From Anastatus disparis (lineage: Eukaryota; Arthropoda; Insecta; Hymenoptera; Eupelmidae): 64,000 nt of DNA. Of the stretch, positions 63,601-64,000 are shown in pieces. The position numbers and the translations under genes were made by a program. Where the stretch lies: the NCBI GenBank assembly GCA_017163975.1, contig JAFFSR010000239.1:3224001-3288000 (forward strand). Direction: 5' to 3'. The notes beneath the pieces were generated by a model that saw nothing but the letters and a program-made list of their open reading frames with translations, made no database searches and had not been told where the DNA came from. The stretch's first letter is position 1; every line of letters begins with the position of its first letter.

Positions 63601-64000
63601 TTTGCCTCGTATGTCCCTAAAGTGTTTCTCAAGTTTATGTTTGTTTGGAATATACGAGGGCAAGCTCGTAATTTTCGTTAAGCAAACACATATATACATA
63701 GAAGCAGCCAGTAAGAGAGGAAGAGAAAGTCAGGATGTCATTTGGCAGCTGTAAGAGAGGTTCAAGCTCTTTTGTATAAGTCTTAAGAGTAAGGCCAAGA
63801 GCTTTAAATGGGTCTATATACTAAACAAGAAGAAGAAGAAAGCTATAGTTTATAAGCACACATTATAAACTAGCCGCTTATACATTATATCTCGGTTTTC
63901 TCACGCTCACCTCATCTCCACCCCCTTTCTAGGGATACTATATATATACGTATAAGGGACACTGATGAATACCATCATCTCTCTTATAGTGACTTTCAAG
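60669..64000 (+). other. Tmtc1: Tmtc1 intron 8 (incomplete)
   Basis: This stretch starts with a good GTGAGT donor and no acceptor-plus-TPR exon is recognisable before the window ends. It contains a GA-rich patch (60880-60900, 61080-61220), mixed sequence (61440-62300), AT-rich sequence (62380-63200) and a mixed island at the end (63600-64000). No gene is recognised on either strand. Confidence 0.7.

Noticed and set aside
1..64000. CRISPR array, tRNA, rRNA or bacterial-type operon
   Set aside because: Tandem tracts are simple microsatellites without spacer structure, no cloverleaf-like T-arm sequence stood out, and coding segments are spliced.
60669..64000. Next Tmtc1 TPR exon
   Set aside because: No acceptor followed by TPR-like codons in the required phase was found, so I did not call one. 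It may lie past the window end.

Overview
The window looks like 64 kb of an AT-rich animal genome, most likely an insect. Every convincing coding segment is an exon with GT-AG borders. The DNA between exons is A/T-rich and full of (GA)n, (TA)n and (CA)n microsatellites. A hymenopteran (ant, bee or wasp) is my guess from the general look of the repeats; I cannot prove it. No bacterial-type operon, CRISPR array, tRNA or rRNA was seen.

The backbone is one plus-strand gene. Eight exons (15281-15354, 20876-21007, 21593-21665, 29621-29724, 50654-50843, 59058-59179, 59264-59428, 60555-60668) join in a consistent reading frame across all seven junctions. They give 324 complete residues of a TMTC-family protein, an ER multi-pass O-mannosyltransferase with TPR repeats, and it looks most like TMTC1. 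Both ends are missing: the first membrane segments and the acidic catalytic loop should lie upstream of the window, and most TPR repeats downstream. Introns range from 84 bp to about 20.9 kb.

Intron 5 of this gene (50844-59057) holds a second, antisense gene at 54950-55693. It encodes a secreted, 247-residue, cysteine-rich protein with four similar four-cysteine modules, one divergent cysteine segment and a Tyr-Gln-rich linker. The same intron carries two MITE-like inverted-repeat elements, one of them just beyond the 3' end of the nested gene. A weaker, unconfirmed minus-strand exon candidate lies at 48345-48593 in intron 4.

The remaining DNA is intronic. It includes a decayed LTR-retrotransposon-like pair (9742-11019), a near-perfect 130-bp hairpin (26652-26781) next to an unusually long AT-rich ORF (26943-27407), tandem duplications (50434-50515, 51391-51510), and GA/CT-rich islands alternating with nearly pure A/T stretches. 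I found no clear unknown multi-gene system. The best leads are the nested cysteine-rich gene and the young-looking hairpin.
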